Positions 1 to 13,033 of a stretch of 64,000 nt of DNA are shown here, in pieces. Under the pieces are notes generated by a model, which searched no databases, was not told the DNA's origin, and worked only from the letters and a program-made list of their open reading frames with translations. Made by a program: the position numbers and the translations under genes. This DNA is from Cryptomeria japonica (Eukaryota > Streptophyta > Pinopsida > Cupressales > Cupressaceae), in the NCBI RefSeq assembly GCF_030272615.1, contig NC_081413.1, positions 141,331,872-141,395,871 of the forward strand. The letters run 5' to 3'. Position 1 is the stretch's first letter, and each line of letters opens with the position of its first letter.

Positions 1-3000
1 ACACCATATGGTGTCGTTAGGGGTCATATGGTGTCCATAGGCATCATATGGTGTCCTAGGACACCATATGACCCCTTAAGACACCAAATTGTGTCGTTAG
101 GGGTCATTTGGTGTCCTAAGGGGTCGTAGGACACAATATGACCACTTAAGACACAATATGACCCAAAGCGACCCAATATGGTGTCATTAGGGGTCATATG
201 GTGTCCTAAGGGGTCATATGGTGTCTTAAAGGGGTCATATGACATAATAAGACCCACTAGAACACAATATGACCCATAACGACCAAATATGGTGTCTTAA
301 GGGGTCATATGGTGTCCTAAGGGGTCGTAGGACACCATATGACCCCTATGGACACCATAGGACCCCTTACAACACCATATGGTGTCATTAGGGGTCATAT
401 GGTGTCCTAAGGGGTCGTAAGACATAATATGACCCCTTAGGATACCATAGGACCCAAAGAGACCCAATATGGTGTCATAACGGGTTGTATGGTGTCCTAA
501 GGGGTCATAAGGGTTCGTGGGACACCATATGACCCCTAAGGACAACATATGACCACCTATGACACCATATAGTGTCGTTAGGGGCCATATGGTGTCCAGA
601 GGCATCATATGGTGTCCTAGGACACCATATGACCCCTAAGGACAATATATGACCACTTATGACACCATATGGTGTCGTTAGGGGTCATATGGTGTCTAGA
701 GGTGTCATATGGTGTCCTAGGACACCATATGACCCCTTAAGACACCAAATTGTGTCGTTATGGGTCATATGGTGTCCTAAGGGGTCGTAGGACATAATAT
801 GACCCCTTAGGACACCATATGACTCAAAGCGACCCAATATGGTGTCATTAGGGGTCATATGGTGTCTTAAGGGATCGTAGGACACCATAGGACCCCTTAT
901 GACACCATATGGTGTCATTAGGGGTCATATGGTGTCCTAAGGGGTCATAGGACATAATATGACCCCTTAGGACACCATAGGACCCAGAGTGACCCAATAT
1001 GGTGTCCTAATGGATCGTAAGGTGTCCTAAGGGATCATAAGGATTCATGGGACACCATATGACCTCTAAGGACAACATATGACCCCTTATGACACCATAT
1101 GGTTTCGTTAGAGGTCATATGGTGTCTATAGGCATCATATAGTGTCCTACGACACCATATGACCCCTTAAGACGCCAAATTGTGTCGTTATGGGTCATAT
1201 GGTGTCCTAAGGGGTCGTAGGACATAATATGACCCAAAGAAACCCAATATGGTGTCATTATGGGTTATATGGTGTCCTAAGGGGTCATATGATGTCTTAA
1301 AGGGGTCATATGACACAATATGACCCATTAGGACACAATATGATCCATAACGACCAAATATGGTGTCTTAAGGGGTCATATGGTGTCCTAAGGGGTCATA
1401 GGACACCATAGGACCCCTTATGACACCATATGGTGTCCTTAGGGGTCGTAGGACATAATATGACCCCTTAGAACACCATAGGACCTAAAGCAACCCAATA
1501 TGGTATCATAACGGGTCGTATGGTGTCCTGAGGGGTTATAAGGGCTCATGGGACACCATATGACCCCTAAGGATAACATACGACCCCTTATGACACCATA
1601 TGGTGTCGTTAAGGGTCATATGGTGTCCATAAGGATCAGATGGTGTCCTATGACACCATATGACCCCTTAAGACACCAAATTATGTCGTTATGGGTCATA
1701 TGGTGTCCTAACTAGTTGTATGGTGTCCTAAGGGGTCATAAGGGTTCATGGGACACCATATGATCCCTAAGGACAACATACGACCCCTTATTGCACCATA
1801 TGGTGTCGTTAGGGGTCATATTTTGTCCATAGGGGTCATATGGTGTCCTAGGACACCATGCGACCCCTTAAGACACCAAATTGTGTCATTATGGGTCATA
1901 TGGTGTCCTAATGGGTCGTATGGTGTCCTAAGGGGTCATAAGGGTTCATGGGACACCATATAACCCCTAACCACAATATACGACCCCTTATGAAACCATA
2001 TGCTGTTGTTAGGGGTCATATGGTATCCGAGGACACCATATGACACCTTAAGACACCAAATTGTGTCGTTATGGGTCATATTGTGTCCTAACGGGTCGCA
2101 TGGTGTCCTAAGGGGTCATAAGGGTTCATGAGACACCATATGACCCCTAAGGACAACATACGACCCCTTGTGACACCATATGGTGTTGTTGGGGGTCATA
2201 TGGTGTCCATAGGGGTCATATGGTGTCCCAGGACACCATATGACCCCTTAAGACACCAAATTGTGTCATTATGGGTCATATGGTGTCCTAAGGGGTCGTA
2301 GGACACAATATGACCCCTTAGGACACCATATGACCCAAAGCAACCCAATATGGTGTCATTAGGGGTCATATGGTGTCCTAAGGGGTCATATGATGTCTTA
2401 AAGGGGTTATATGACATAATATGACCTACTAGGACACAATATGACCCATAACAACCAAATATGGTGTCTTAAGGGGTCAATGGGTTCATGGGACACCATA
2501 TGACCCCTAAGGACAACATACAACCCCTTATGACACCATATGGTATCATTAGGGGTCATATGGTGTCCATATGCATCATATGGTGTCCTAGGACACCATA
2601 TGACCCCTTAAGACACCAAATTGTGTGGTTATGGGTCAGATGGTGTCCTAAGGGGTCGTAGGACACAATATTACCCCTTAGGACATCATATGACCCAAAG
2701 CAACCCAATATGGTGTCATTAGGGTCATATGGCATCCTAAGGGGTCATATGATGTCTTAAAGGGGTTATATGACACAATATGACCCACTAGGACATAATA
2801 TGACCCATAACGACCAAATATGGTGTCTTAAGGGGTCATATGGTGTCCTAAGGGGTCGTAGGACACCATAGGACCCCTTATGACACTATATGGTGTCGTT
2901 AGGGGTCATATGGTGTCCTAAGGGGTCGTGGGACATAATATGACCCCTTAGGACACCATAGAACCCAAAGCGACCCAATATGGTGTCCTAACAGGTCATA

Positions 3001-3694
3001 TGGTGTCCTAAGGGGTCATAAGGGTTCATGAGACACCATATGACTTATGACCCCTTAAGACACCAAATTGTGTCGTCATATGGTGTCCTAAGGGGTCGTA
3101 GGACACAATATGACCCCTTAGGACACCATATGACCCAAAGTGACCTAATATGGTGTCATTAGGGCTCATATGGTGTCCTAAGGGGTCATATGATGTCTTA
3201 AAGGGGTCATATGACACAATATGACCCATAACAACCAAATATGGTGTTTTAAGGGGTCATATGGTGTTCTAAGGGGTTGTAGGACACCATATGACCCCTT
3301 ATGACACCATATGGTGTTGTTAGGGGTCATATGGTGTCCTAAGGGGTCGTAGGACATAATATGAGCCCTTAGGGCACCATAGGACCCAAAGCGACCCAAT
3401 ATGGTGTCATAACGGGTCGTCATATGGTGTTCTAAGGGGTTGTAGGACACCATATGACCCCTTATGACACCATATGGTGTCGTTAGGGGTCATATGGTGT
3501 CCTAAGGGGTCGTAGGACATAATATGAGCCCCTAGGACACCATAGGACCCAAAGCGACCCAATATGGTGTCATAATGGGTCGTATAGTGTCCTAAGGGGT
3601 CATAAGGGTTCATGGGACACCATATGACCCCTAAGGACAACATACGACCCCTTATGACACCATATGGTGTCCTTAGGGGTCATATGGTGTCCAT

Positions 3695-3696
<2 letters not shown>
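1..3696. repeat. Palindromic 20-bp satellite, left block
   Basis: The block is a tandem array of a degenerate 20-bp unit, GGTGTCCTAAGGGGTCATAT. The same unit also appears reverse-complemented (ATATGACCCCTTAGGACACC), so units meet head to head at ACACCATATGGTGT. Variants such as GTCGTTAGGGGTC and CCCAAAGCGACCC recur in a looser higher-order order. The block runs off the left edge of the window and ends in a CT microsatellite. Open frames on the minus strand are by-products of the repeat (60 bp = 20 codons) and encode only repetitive peptide, so I do not call them genes. Confidence 0.95.
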
Positions 3697-3737
<41 letters not shown>

Positions 3738-3814
3738 CCCTAATCTCTATCTCTCCCTCTCCTCCTCCTCCTCTCTCTCTCTCTCTCCCTCTCTCCCTCT
3801 CCTTCTCTCTCTCT
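3697..3814. repeat. (CT)n microsatellite
   Basis: Nearly pure pyrimidine CT/CCT/TCTC tract lying between the satellite and the upstream region of the first transposase-like gene. Confidence 0.95.
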
Positions 3815-3815
3815 C

Positions 3816-4141
3816 ACACTAAAATATGACTAATAAAATACGATATTGAATTTAATTGGATATCCGATTTGTGCCATTGCCATTAATGTGACAATTCAGT
3901 AAAAAAAAGGTGGCAATGGGAAAAAAATTTGGAAGCACAAATTTACCCTATTTTATCGGATATCTAATTTTTGTACATAAAAAAGAGCCTTGTGGGCCAT
4001 TTTGTGGATTCCAATGGCCCACAATCTGCATATTTTGGTTTCTATCGACAATCATAGGTTTTTAGACAGGTTGAGACAAATTTGTGCTTTTGGGAGATTC
4101 TTAAAGTCAAATCTTACATTGTCAATCATGTAGAAGCATCT
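3816..4141 (+). promoter_or_regulatory. Upstream region of left T gene with inverted repeat
   Basis: Non-coding, AT-rich. GGATATCCGATTTGTGCCATTGCC (from 3858, two short runs) is mirrored downstream by GGCAATGG, AGCACAAAT and TCGGATATC (to 3964), giving an imperfect inverted repeat of about 105 bp. The block TTTTATCGGATATCTAATTT near 3951 recurs with small changes near 13137, beyond the start of the left B gene. I infer a promoter or element-end sequence; no TATA box is certain. Confidence 0.4.
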
Positions 4142-7048
4142 ATGTGGAGGGAAATGGGGAGTAATAGTCGTCAGAAGTCTAAACGTAAAAGAAAAGTTTC
4201 AAATGACCAAATTGAAATGTATAGAGAAAGAGATAGAGAATGTCATAGGAGGAGAAGACAAGGTATGTTAAATATTGCTAATTTTACTTCAACTGAAGAG
4301 GAAATTGAATTTGAAAATGTGCCACAAGTTATTGAAAATGAAAATGTAGATTTTGAAAGTGAAAATTTTGAAAATGTTGAAAGTGATAATGAAAATACTC
4401 AACATGTGGAAAATTTTGACATAGGAGGTGAAAATATGGAAAACTTTGACATTGAAGGTGGAATCGCTCAACCAAGTGAACCATATGTAACACCTAATTA
4501 CTTTAGAAATGAAGACCCTCTCATGGATGAAAGACAAATTCCAAATCCAAGACCTTCAAGAACCCCAAAATGGTTATTTGAAATCGATGAGAACATTATT
4601 GCGAATCTTGAAGGCAAGAGGTCAACAAAAACCATTTGGTTCTGGGATACACAACTTTTCAACCAAAATTTTAGCAATAAGACATTGACCGAGCAATGCC
4701 AACTCTTTGTTCAATTGCTAAAGATGATAAAGATGAGACCATTGCTAAACAAATTGAAGATTCGTATGAACAAGAAGATGGAGATAAATTCTATTATTGC
4801 AAAAAATCTATTTGGCGCTCTCAATTCTATTGGAAATAATACCAAAGAAAGAGATAAGAGAGCTGCTCGAAGAGTGATTACAACCTCCTTAGTAAGCCAT
4901 CAATTGAGGAAGGCTCATCAAATGAGACAAACTTGTGTTGATTTTAACATAAACCATAAAACTTTGGATAGAGCACTTGCACGAAGACAAAGACTTGACG
5001 ATCCACTTCAACAATATACATGGGCTTTTGGTGGGAGGCTTCCACGTGTTGATAGAAAGTTGACTGACAATGTGAAGGAGGAGATTCAACAATTTTGGCA
5101 CTCTAATTCTAGAGTGTCACCCAATGTAAAGGGCATTTTGAAATTAAGAATCGACAATCGAGACCGCACACCGCATCCCAAACATTTCTTGGAATCAAGC
5201 CAAACAATGTTGTACAATTTTTTTTGTGAATTACATCCAACTTTGCAAATATCACAAAGGGCCTTTGAATCTTTGAAACCATTTTATTGTGTTCCTCTTA
5301 AGATTTGCAATACTTGTTGTTGCAAGTACCATATGGAGTTTTCAATGTACCATGAAATTTTATGTCATATTCGTTCTACGATGCATACTAATGAGATGTT
5401 GTAGGAGTGTGGTGCAATGCTATTTTCGAGATCATCAAGAGACTTGCAAGATCTATTTTTATGCCCTAGAGATGATGGCTTCTATTTCTATAGAAATAAT
5501 TGTTTGAATGAGAAGTGCTCAGAATGTGGTGGGTTGTCAAAGTTTGTTTCATGTTTTCATGAGGGAAGCGAACACGAGTTTGGAAAGAATTATGTTGAGA
5601 AAAAAAGATATGAGATATTGAAATATACTTTGAAGAGTGGAGGTGAAGGTTCTAGATGCGAATTAGTCTCAAGAGAAGTGAGTATTGCTGATTTTATTTT
5701 GGATTTTAAGGAAAATCTTTTCTACAAGTATGCAAGGCACACCCATAGGTCTCAGTGGTTGTATCAACAGTTCAAGATGTATAAGAACTCTTTCCTGATT
5801 GGCACTATTGTATCAGTGGTTGATTTTGCAGAGAACTATACATTGCAACCACAGAATGAGGTACAATCTTAGTACTACAATTCAGTCTAGATTGCTATTT
5901 TTGTTCACATTACATATAGACATGCTCTTGACAGTACAGAAGAGGATAGGAAGATAATCAGGGAGTATCATTTTTATATGAGTGATGATAGATCACACTC
6001 CTCTGAGTATGTGCAACATTCTTTTGAGAATTATTTTGAGTTCTTGCATGAGAAAGATATTGCAATAGATCGACATATAATATGGTCAGATAACTGTACG
6101 GGTCAATTCAAGAATGCCCGTATGTTTTATTGGTTGAGTAGAATGCATGTAGAGAGGCGCATACCTCATATTTGGTGTTTTTTTGAGGCGGGGCATGGGA
6201 AGGGAGAGCATGATGGAGCAGGTGCATGTTTGAAGAGAGCTCTAGTTAAGGAGCAATTGAGGATTTCAGGTGCAAATTTCTCGGATGCATGTTCTATTAT
6301 TGATTGGTGTAGTTCAACATTGTCACATGAAGGTACTCTTGATTCAGTAGTGACCAGATTCTTTTGGTTGGTTGAGGAGGGAACAGTGGGAGATAGATTG
6401 GATTGTTAAACAATTAAAGATTCTTTAAAGATGCATTCATTTCTCAGCTCAGATGCAAGTACATGGACCATTTGGACACGAGCATTGGCTTGTTTTTTCA
6501 GTGTTGTGTTCGGTGTGATTGGGATCAGTGTGAGTCAAGTGAGTGGGTTGATATGTGGGTTCCCCACTATCTAAATCCTTTATCTCAAACAATATCCTTG
6601 TCAAATGATGACATGGAAAGTTCACTTGAGTATGACCTATCTAACAGATCTTGTATAGCTAGGACATGTTTTTGTAGTTGTCGCACCACAAGGGAATGAA
6701 GAGAGATTAGAATATTGGTTGGCACGATGTGTATAGGGCAAAAAAAAACTAACACAACAAGTGATAGATGATGATGGCTTCACATATCCTATAGGTTCAG
6801 TTGTTGTTGTGGGAACTTGGTTGTGAACATACATGATTAGAAAGAATGGCATACCTGCATTTGAAGACTATGAGAGACACAAAACCATTATAATGTATTC
6901 ACACCTTATTATAGCTACAAATGTCAGGTTGTTGAAGCATCAAGCAAAACCAAAGACCAAAGAGCTATGGACAGTGACTACTGTTGATCATGAAGCAATA
7001 CTAGATACTCTTAAGCAAAGAGATGACCCTTCAGGCACACTTGAGTAG
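4142..7048 (+). pseudogene. DDE-like transposase gene T, left copy, decayed
   Basis: About 968 codons from the ATG at 4142 (an ATG at 4154 is also possible) to the TAG at 7046. The N-terminus is basic (KSKRKRK, then RERDRECHRRRR), followed by an acidic Asn/Glu stretch. A conserved block ends GGRLPR (near 5050); then come Cys motifs (ICNTCCCKYH near 5305, CSECGG near 5518). The likely catalytic core has VVDFAENY (5817), WSDNCTGQFKN (6084) and GHGKGEHDGAGA (6190), spaced like a D-D-E/D RNase H-fold nuclease. The C-terminal domain has YPIGSVVVVGTW and ends HEAILD...SGTLE. In-frame stops lie at 5402, 5870, 5888 and after 6406; a short stretch near 6500-6650 is out of frame, and more stops follow near 6735 and 6822. 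Nearly all stops fit C-to-T change. The right-hand copy (58404-56300) confirms the family. I cannot assign a named transposase superfamily. Confidence 0.8.
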
Positions 7049-8131
7049 TAGGTCTTTAATGGTGCTTTATTTTTTTTATCATGCATTTCATTTCAAACAA
7101 TTATCATTAAACCTTAATGTTCAAGTTTGTTATGTGTATATTAAGGATGTGTTCAAAATGTAGGTCTATTGATGAACATTTTTTTTGGCAACACGGTTTT
7201 TGCATGCACATAGCGGGTACACTCAATATAATTGGAAGGGACGTATTTTTGCAACACGACTTATTGTCATGCATTTGATGAGCTTTACAATTTTTGTTAT
7301 TAGAGAACACTATTTGACAATTTTTGATGATTTAATTATCGTAAAACCTTTATGCTCATGCCTGCATTTTATGTGTAGACTAACAATTCTTAAAAATATA
7401 GGTTCATGCTAGATCATTCGCCGTTGACAAGACCCTCTCTTGGTGATGGTACATATTCCTTTGTGCATTAATGAGATAAAATTTTGTGCATAAACATTAA
7501 GTCAAGTGAATGTATTTCTATTTAGAAATGAACATATCTACCATCGTCTTCAACCATGCAAATAAATGCAGTGAGAAGGGATTTAATCAACATGCATCTT
7601 TCTTCAAAGTTATGCTTGTATACTTTGCAGAGAAACTGGTAAGTTTCGTAATTATACAATCTTGTATGTCTTAAAAATGTTTCAAATGATCTATTTATAA
7701 TTTTCCAAACTAATTTGTATTAAGTGTTATAATTTGTTTCTTGTAGCACATTCATTCCGCATAAAAAAGGTTACTTATTTTGGTCTTCATTTATATGTAG
7801 GCATTGTTGTACATAAGCTTTTCTCTTAGGACATGAGGATGTCTGATGTAGATGAAGTGGGATGTTGTATTTGTAGATGGATGTGAATTGATGTAACATT
7901 GTTATGATGATATACAATGTCCATGAGCAAATTGGTTTAGTTATATTGTGATATACAATGTATCTGTACATGAGTACATTGGTGTAGTTGTATTGATAAT
8001 GAAAAAAAAATCATGTTTGCATATCCCTTCATGGATGTCACATGCAAGTGTAATGGTAATTATGTGTATACAATACATGGAAATATTGATGATCATTATG
8101 TGTCTATAGTGTAATGCTTATTTATATATAA
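7049..8131. other. 3' flank of left T gene, no gene seen
   Basis: AT-rich sequence without a supported coding region. A short imperfect duplication of GATATACAATGT lies near 7908-7960. I see no domain in the small frames here. It probably holds the T 3' UTR and the internal spacer of the element. Confidence 0.5.
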
Positions 8132-10432
8132 TTTTAGCACTTAGGGTGCTCAAGGGATGATAGTAGGGTATGACTAACGATTTTTTTGCCAACCGAAAAA
8201 TTGCTGCCCTAATAAAACCGTAGGGAAACTTGAAAAACTGAGACAAGCTTTTGTAGGGACCCCTCTTGTGGCCCTATAGGTTCAAACAAATCATTTGCAA
8301 GTGCCATGGATTCCGAGTTAGGGCCCATCAAAGTTTGATAATTTTTAGCACTTAGGGCGCTCAAGGGACGACGCTGGTAGGGTATGACCCCGAGCGTTCG
8401 ATCGAGTGGGGGGGGGGGGGGGGAATAGGAGCATGCATAGGGTAATAATGCCTAACTAGACATGTCAGAGCTGATGGTTCATCATCGTGATGAGCAGGAG
8501 GTGAAATTGGCCACACAACAACATTCGATTGAGTGAGACTGGCGATTTTTTTGACAACCGAAAAATTGCTGCCCTAATAAAATCGTAGGGCAACTTGAAA
8601 AACTGAGATAGGATTTTGTAGGGACCCCTCTTGTGGCCCCGTAGGTTCAAACAGATCATTCGCAGGTGCCACAAATTTTGAGTTAGGGCCCGTCAAAGTT
8701 TGACAATTTTAGCACTAAGGGCGCTCAAGGGACGACGCTGGTAGGGTATGACCCTGAGCGTTCGATCAAGTGGGGAGGAAAAATAGGAGCATGCATAGGG
8801 TAATAATTCCTAAATGGACATGTCAGAGTTGATGGTTCATCATCGCGATGAGAAGGAGGTGAAATTGGCCATGCGACAACATTCGATTGAGTGAGACTGA
8901 CGATTTTTTCGCCAAACAAAAAATTGCTGCCCTAATAAAACTGTAGGGAAAATTGAAAAACCAAGATAGGCTTTTGTAGAGACCCCTCTCGTGTCCCTAT
9001 AGGTTCAAATGAATCATTTTTTAGGTGCCATGGATTCCGAGTTAGGCCTCATGAAAGTTTGATAATTTTTAGTACTTAGGACGCTTAAGGGACAACACCG
9101 GTAGGGTATGACCCCGAGTGTTCGATCGAGTGGGGGGGGGGCAAATAGGAGCATGCATAGGGTAATAATGCCTAACTGGACATGTCGGAGCTGATGGTTC
9201 GTCATCGTGACGAGTAGGAGGAGAAATTAGCCATGCGACAACATTCGATTGAGTGAGACTGACGATTTTTTTGCCAACTGAAAAATTTCTGCCCTAATAA
9301 AACTGTAGGGAAACTTGAAAAACCGAGATAGGATTTTGTAGGGACCCCTCTCATGGCCTCGTACGTTCAAATGGATTGTTCACAGGTGCCACGGATTCCG
9401 AGTTAGGGCCTATCAAAGTTTGACAATTTTTAGCACTTAGGGTGCTCAAGGGACGACGTCGGTAGGGTATGACCCCGAGCGTTCGATCGAGTGGGGGGGA
9501 AAAATAGGAGCATGCATAGGGTAATAATGCCTAACTTGACATGTCAAAGCTGACGGTTCATCATCGCGACAAGCAGGAGGTGAAATTGGCCACGCGACAA
9601 CATTTGATTGAGTGAGACTGGCGATTTTTTTGCCAACCAAAAAATTGCTGCCCTAATAAAACCGTGGGGAAACTTGAAAATCCGAGATAGGATTTTGTAG
9701 GGACCCCTCTTGTGGCCCCGTAGGTTCAAAAAAATCATTCACAGGTGCCACAGATTCCAAGTTAGGGCCTATCAAATTTTGACAATTTTTAGCACTTAGG
9801 GCACTCAAGGGACGACGCCGGTAGGGTATGACCTCAAGCGTTTGATCAAGTGGGGGGGAAAATAGGAGCATGAATAGGGTAATAATTTCTAACTGGACAT
9901 GTCAGAGTTGACGGTTCATCATCAAAACGAGCTGAACGAGAAATTGGCCACGTGACAACATTCGATTGAGTGAGACTGACGATTTTTTTGCCAACCGAAA
10001 AATTGCTGCCCTAATAAAACCGTACGACAACTTGAAAAACTGAGATAGGCTTTTGTAGGGACCCTTCTCATGGCCCCATAGGTTCAAATGGATCATTCGC
10101 AGGTACCACAAATTCTGAGTTAGGGCCCATCAAAGTTTGATAATTTTTAGCACTTAGGGCGCTCAAGGGACGACGCCGGTAGGGTATGACCCTGAGCGTT
10201 TGATCAAGTGGGGGGGCAAAATAGGAGCATGCATAGGGTAATAATGCCTAACTAGACACGTCAGAGCTGATGGTTCATCATCATGACGAGCTGAACGAGA
10301 AATTGGCCACGCGACAACATTCGATTGAGTGAGACTGACGATTTTTTCGCCAACCGAAAAATTGCTGCCCTAATAAAACCTCGAGCGTTTGACTGAGGTG
10401 GGGGGAAAAATAGGACCATGCATAGGGTAATG
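8132..10432. repeat. ~360-bp tandem array, left element
   Basis: Six nearly complete units plus truncated end units. The marker GAGCGTTCGATCGAGTGGGG falls near 8392, 8756, 9116, 9477, 9836 and 10194, giving periods of 364, 360, 361, 359 and 358 bp. Each unit also has a variable poly-G run, TTTTTTGCCAACCGAAAAAT, and AGAGCTGATGGTTCATCATC. The last unit is cut at about 10380. The array lies between the convergent T and B genes. It is recognisably related to the array at 53760-56013. Small minus-strand frames inside it are repeat by-products. Confidence 0.95.
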
Positions 10433-10436
10433 ATGA

Positions 10437-10640
10437 ATTGTATCAAGTATTGTTCATTAAATGAACTGTATTGTATTGTTCATTAAATGAATTATATTGT
10501 ATTGTTGATTAAATGAATTGTATTGTTCATTAAATGAATTGTATTGTATTGTTCATAAATGAACTATATTGTTCATTAGACAAACAACACTTATGATGAA
10601 ATGAAATGAATTGTATTGTTCATTAAATAACCATTATTAA
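10437..10640. repeat. Short tandem repeat (TTGTTCATTAAATGAA)n
   Basis: Irregular tandem copies of a ~24-28 bp AT-rich unit containing ATTGTTCATTAAATGAATTG. TTCATTAAATGAA is itself near-palindromic. It lies between the 360-bp array and the 3' end of the left B gene. Confidence 0.85.
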
Positions 10641-10896
10641 CCATTGTTAATTGTTGGAATGAAGATTAAAGATTTCCATGATAAGACCACGCACAGATGA
10701 GCAACAATTTATATGATCGAATATCAACTTCTATATATATAAAAATGTCAAATGATTACAAATGTATGTCCATACATAAATATGGCATAAACGCCAACTG
10801 AAACAAAATGTATGTCTAAATACATGAATGTATGTCCATATACAAAATATACATGCCAACTAGACATGTAAGCATCCCAAAACTATCTATAACATC

Positions 10897-12829
10897 CTAA
10901 GCTACTGATGGATCATCAAAATCAATCCTCTTCACTGCACTTCTCGGCTCTGAAGGATCCTGCACAAGAAAAACAAACCATGATTAATATTAGTTATATT
11001 ATATAATTCACATTCAAAAAGTAAACATAAAAATGAACTATAATTGAACTATTCATGTTTACCTCATCTCCACGTTTTCTCTTCAGCTTTGCAGGACTCT
11101 TGATGTATGTCTTCGGTAGAGGAGGTATGTTTTGAATATTCTCATACACAACCTACGTACATATGTTTAGAAACATGACATTGATACAAGTTAGCATATA
11201 ATTGTCAGTGATAATAACAAATTATATCTACTAATCACAAAATAAAATAAATACACATCTACTCGAGGCATCTCTTCTTCTTCTTCATCTTCAGGTATAC
11301 TGGGTGTAGTCATCAAGGATGTGAAGCCAAGCATTCTCTGTATATATACACAAGAAGTATATGAAACTATCAATCTATGTCTAGATGTGTATAATCACAA
11401 TAAGTTATTTAAACTATTCATTCAATCATATTTGCATTCAATTACCTTTCCCTTGTCTCCAACTGCACTACCAGATCCTAAATCACACTGCCCCGCACTC
11501 GTGTTGCTTGTGCCCTACAAGAGTAAAATAAGATATACATGCAAGTTACTACATAATCTAATTAATACCAATATAAATGATGAGCATGTATGTACAATAA
11601 AATACAAATGACTAGGTGCAATAATATATGTACCGTCAAGCTATTAAGGCCAAATGAAATGGCCGACAAGGTGCCCTCCTGAATCTATCTCAACTCCTCA
11701 TCGGTCATCAATTGTTAAATAGACCATGTAAATACAAATTAGTACTTAATATTATCTAGATTATAAATATTCATTTAAAATATAACATGAATTGTGAAAA
11801 TACAAATCTTACCACTACATCATCAATGTATGATGATGGTGCCTCCTTGCCTCTAGCATGTGAGGACTCCCCAGGGTATCCTCTAGTCTATGTAATAATA
11901 TCTAGTGCATCATGCATCTCATGCACCTCATAATCTGCACTGTCTGTAGGAGGATCAACGAGCTATCCAACTGGACCCAAGCATACGTGCCCACACATGA
12001 CACAACTATGGGGCACGAATATGTGTGGAGCCGAGGATGACGTGTTAGCGCCACCAGATGCACCGCTACCATCAAGAGTAGGCTGAGCTACTGACCCAGC
12101 CTGAGAAACCAAAAGGCTACTCAAAGAGTGAATAGCCGATATGGTCTTTGAAGCTGCCTCACAAATGATATCAAGATGCTGCACTGTAGGTGGGGGATCA
12201 ACAAGAGGAGGGGGGACATATGGGCCTTGGACTACTCTGACTGCCTCAAGTCTATTTTGGGGCATACCTAAACCTACACCGTGGAAAGGTTGGATGTCAA
12301 GGTAGTTAACATGTTTGTGTAAAACAAACTCAACATACAATTTTTTTATGAAATAGAAGGGGACATCAAGATTATTGTTGGGTGGTTTGTCGAAAACCAT
12401 CCACCAAAGATCCCAAAAGTTTTACACAATACCATCATTTGTGCACCATTTAATAGAAATTTTTGTTTTTTTGGGATCTATGGGTTGACCAGTGCGGGGA
12501 TTCACAAACATTGAGGCAATAGTGGCTTTGGATATCTCGAGATCCTTGATATCCTTATATGACAAGCCATCTGCATATTTTTCCCTCATAGAATCTCGCC
12601 ACAAAAGGGCGACATTGTGCTCCTCAGTCATGTTTTCCATACTCTTTATGATCGATGCGAGAGGATCAAACATTGGGTTTAGACGAGGGATCCTATGATA
12701 TACTTATTTAATCCCCCTCAATTCATTCAAATTTTGTGCAATCAAATCCTAAATTGAGGGGGGGTTTGGCAAAGGAGGGTTTGGTTGTTGCAGTTGTGGT
12801 CGATCAATGTTTTCATTGTTATCTCCCAT
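10897..12829 (-). pseudogene. Accessory gene B, left copy, six coding exons, decayed
   Basis: I read coding exons at 12836-11813, about 11705-11634, 11514-11446, 11337-11263, 11152-11063 and 10959-10897, mostly with GT/AG borders. A 5' UTR exon ends at 12998. The ATG is at 12829 (MGDNNENIDRPQ). The core block is KYADGLSY...VNPRTGQPIDP, then WCTNDG and WWMVFDKPPNNN, then KKLYVEFVLHKHVNYLD; a Cys motif CVMCGHVC follows. The C-terminus is basic then acidic (KLKRKRGDE, RIDFDDPSVA). Stops interrupt it (after NPPSI, LRGIK, GPVG, DIIT), nearly all explained by CAG or CAA decay, and the exon 3 acceptor lacks AG. The right-hand copy matches in sequence and in exon lengths of 69 and 90 nt. The gene converges on T, like the paired genes of some two-gene plant transposons. 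Function unknown; I infer an accessory, possibly DNA-binding, transposon protein. Confidence 0.72.
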
Positions 12830-13033
12830 TTTTAACCTAATTGAATGTAAACAATTAAATTTAGTTAACAAATTTAAACAATTAGGTATTTGATTTTAAA
12901 AAACCTAGTTTTCATGAAAAAACCATATTTTCAATGAAAAATCAAATAAATATTAACCAAAAATACAAAAAATGATTAAAAACAATAAAATTCTTACCTT
13001 TCAATCTATTTTTTAGCAATTTTTTGCCAAAAC

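Noticed and set aside
24-3643. Long minus-strand open frames with SYGVLRGH / DPLGHH peptides
   Set aside because: They come from the 20-bp satellite read through 60-bp cycles; same peptides appear in many frames and at the right end. No gene signals.
1-3696. CRISPR array
   Set aside because: Regular short repeats, but no unique spacers, units in both orientations, no cas genes, and a plant context.
8465-10446. Small minus-strand frames repeated in the 360-bp array
   Set aside because: They recur once per unit and reflect the repeat, without codon-level conservation or a start context.
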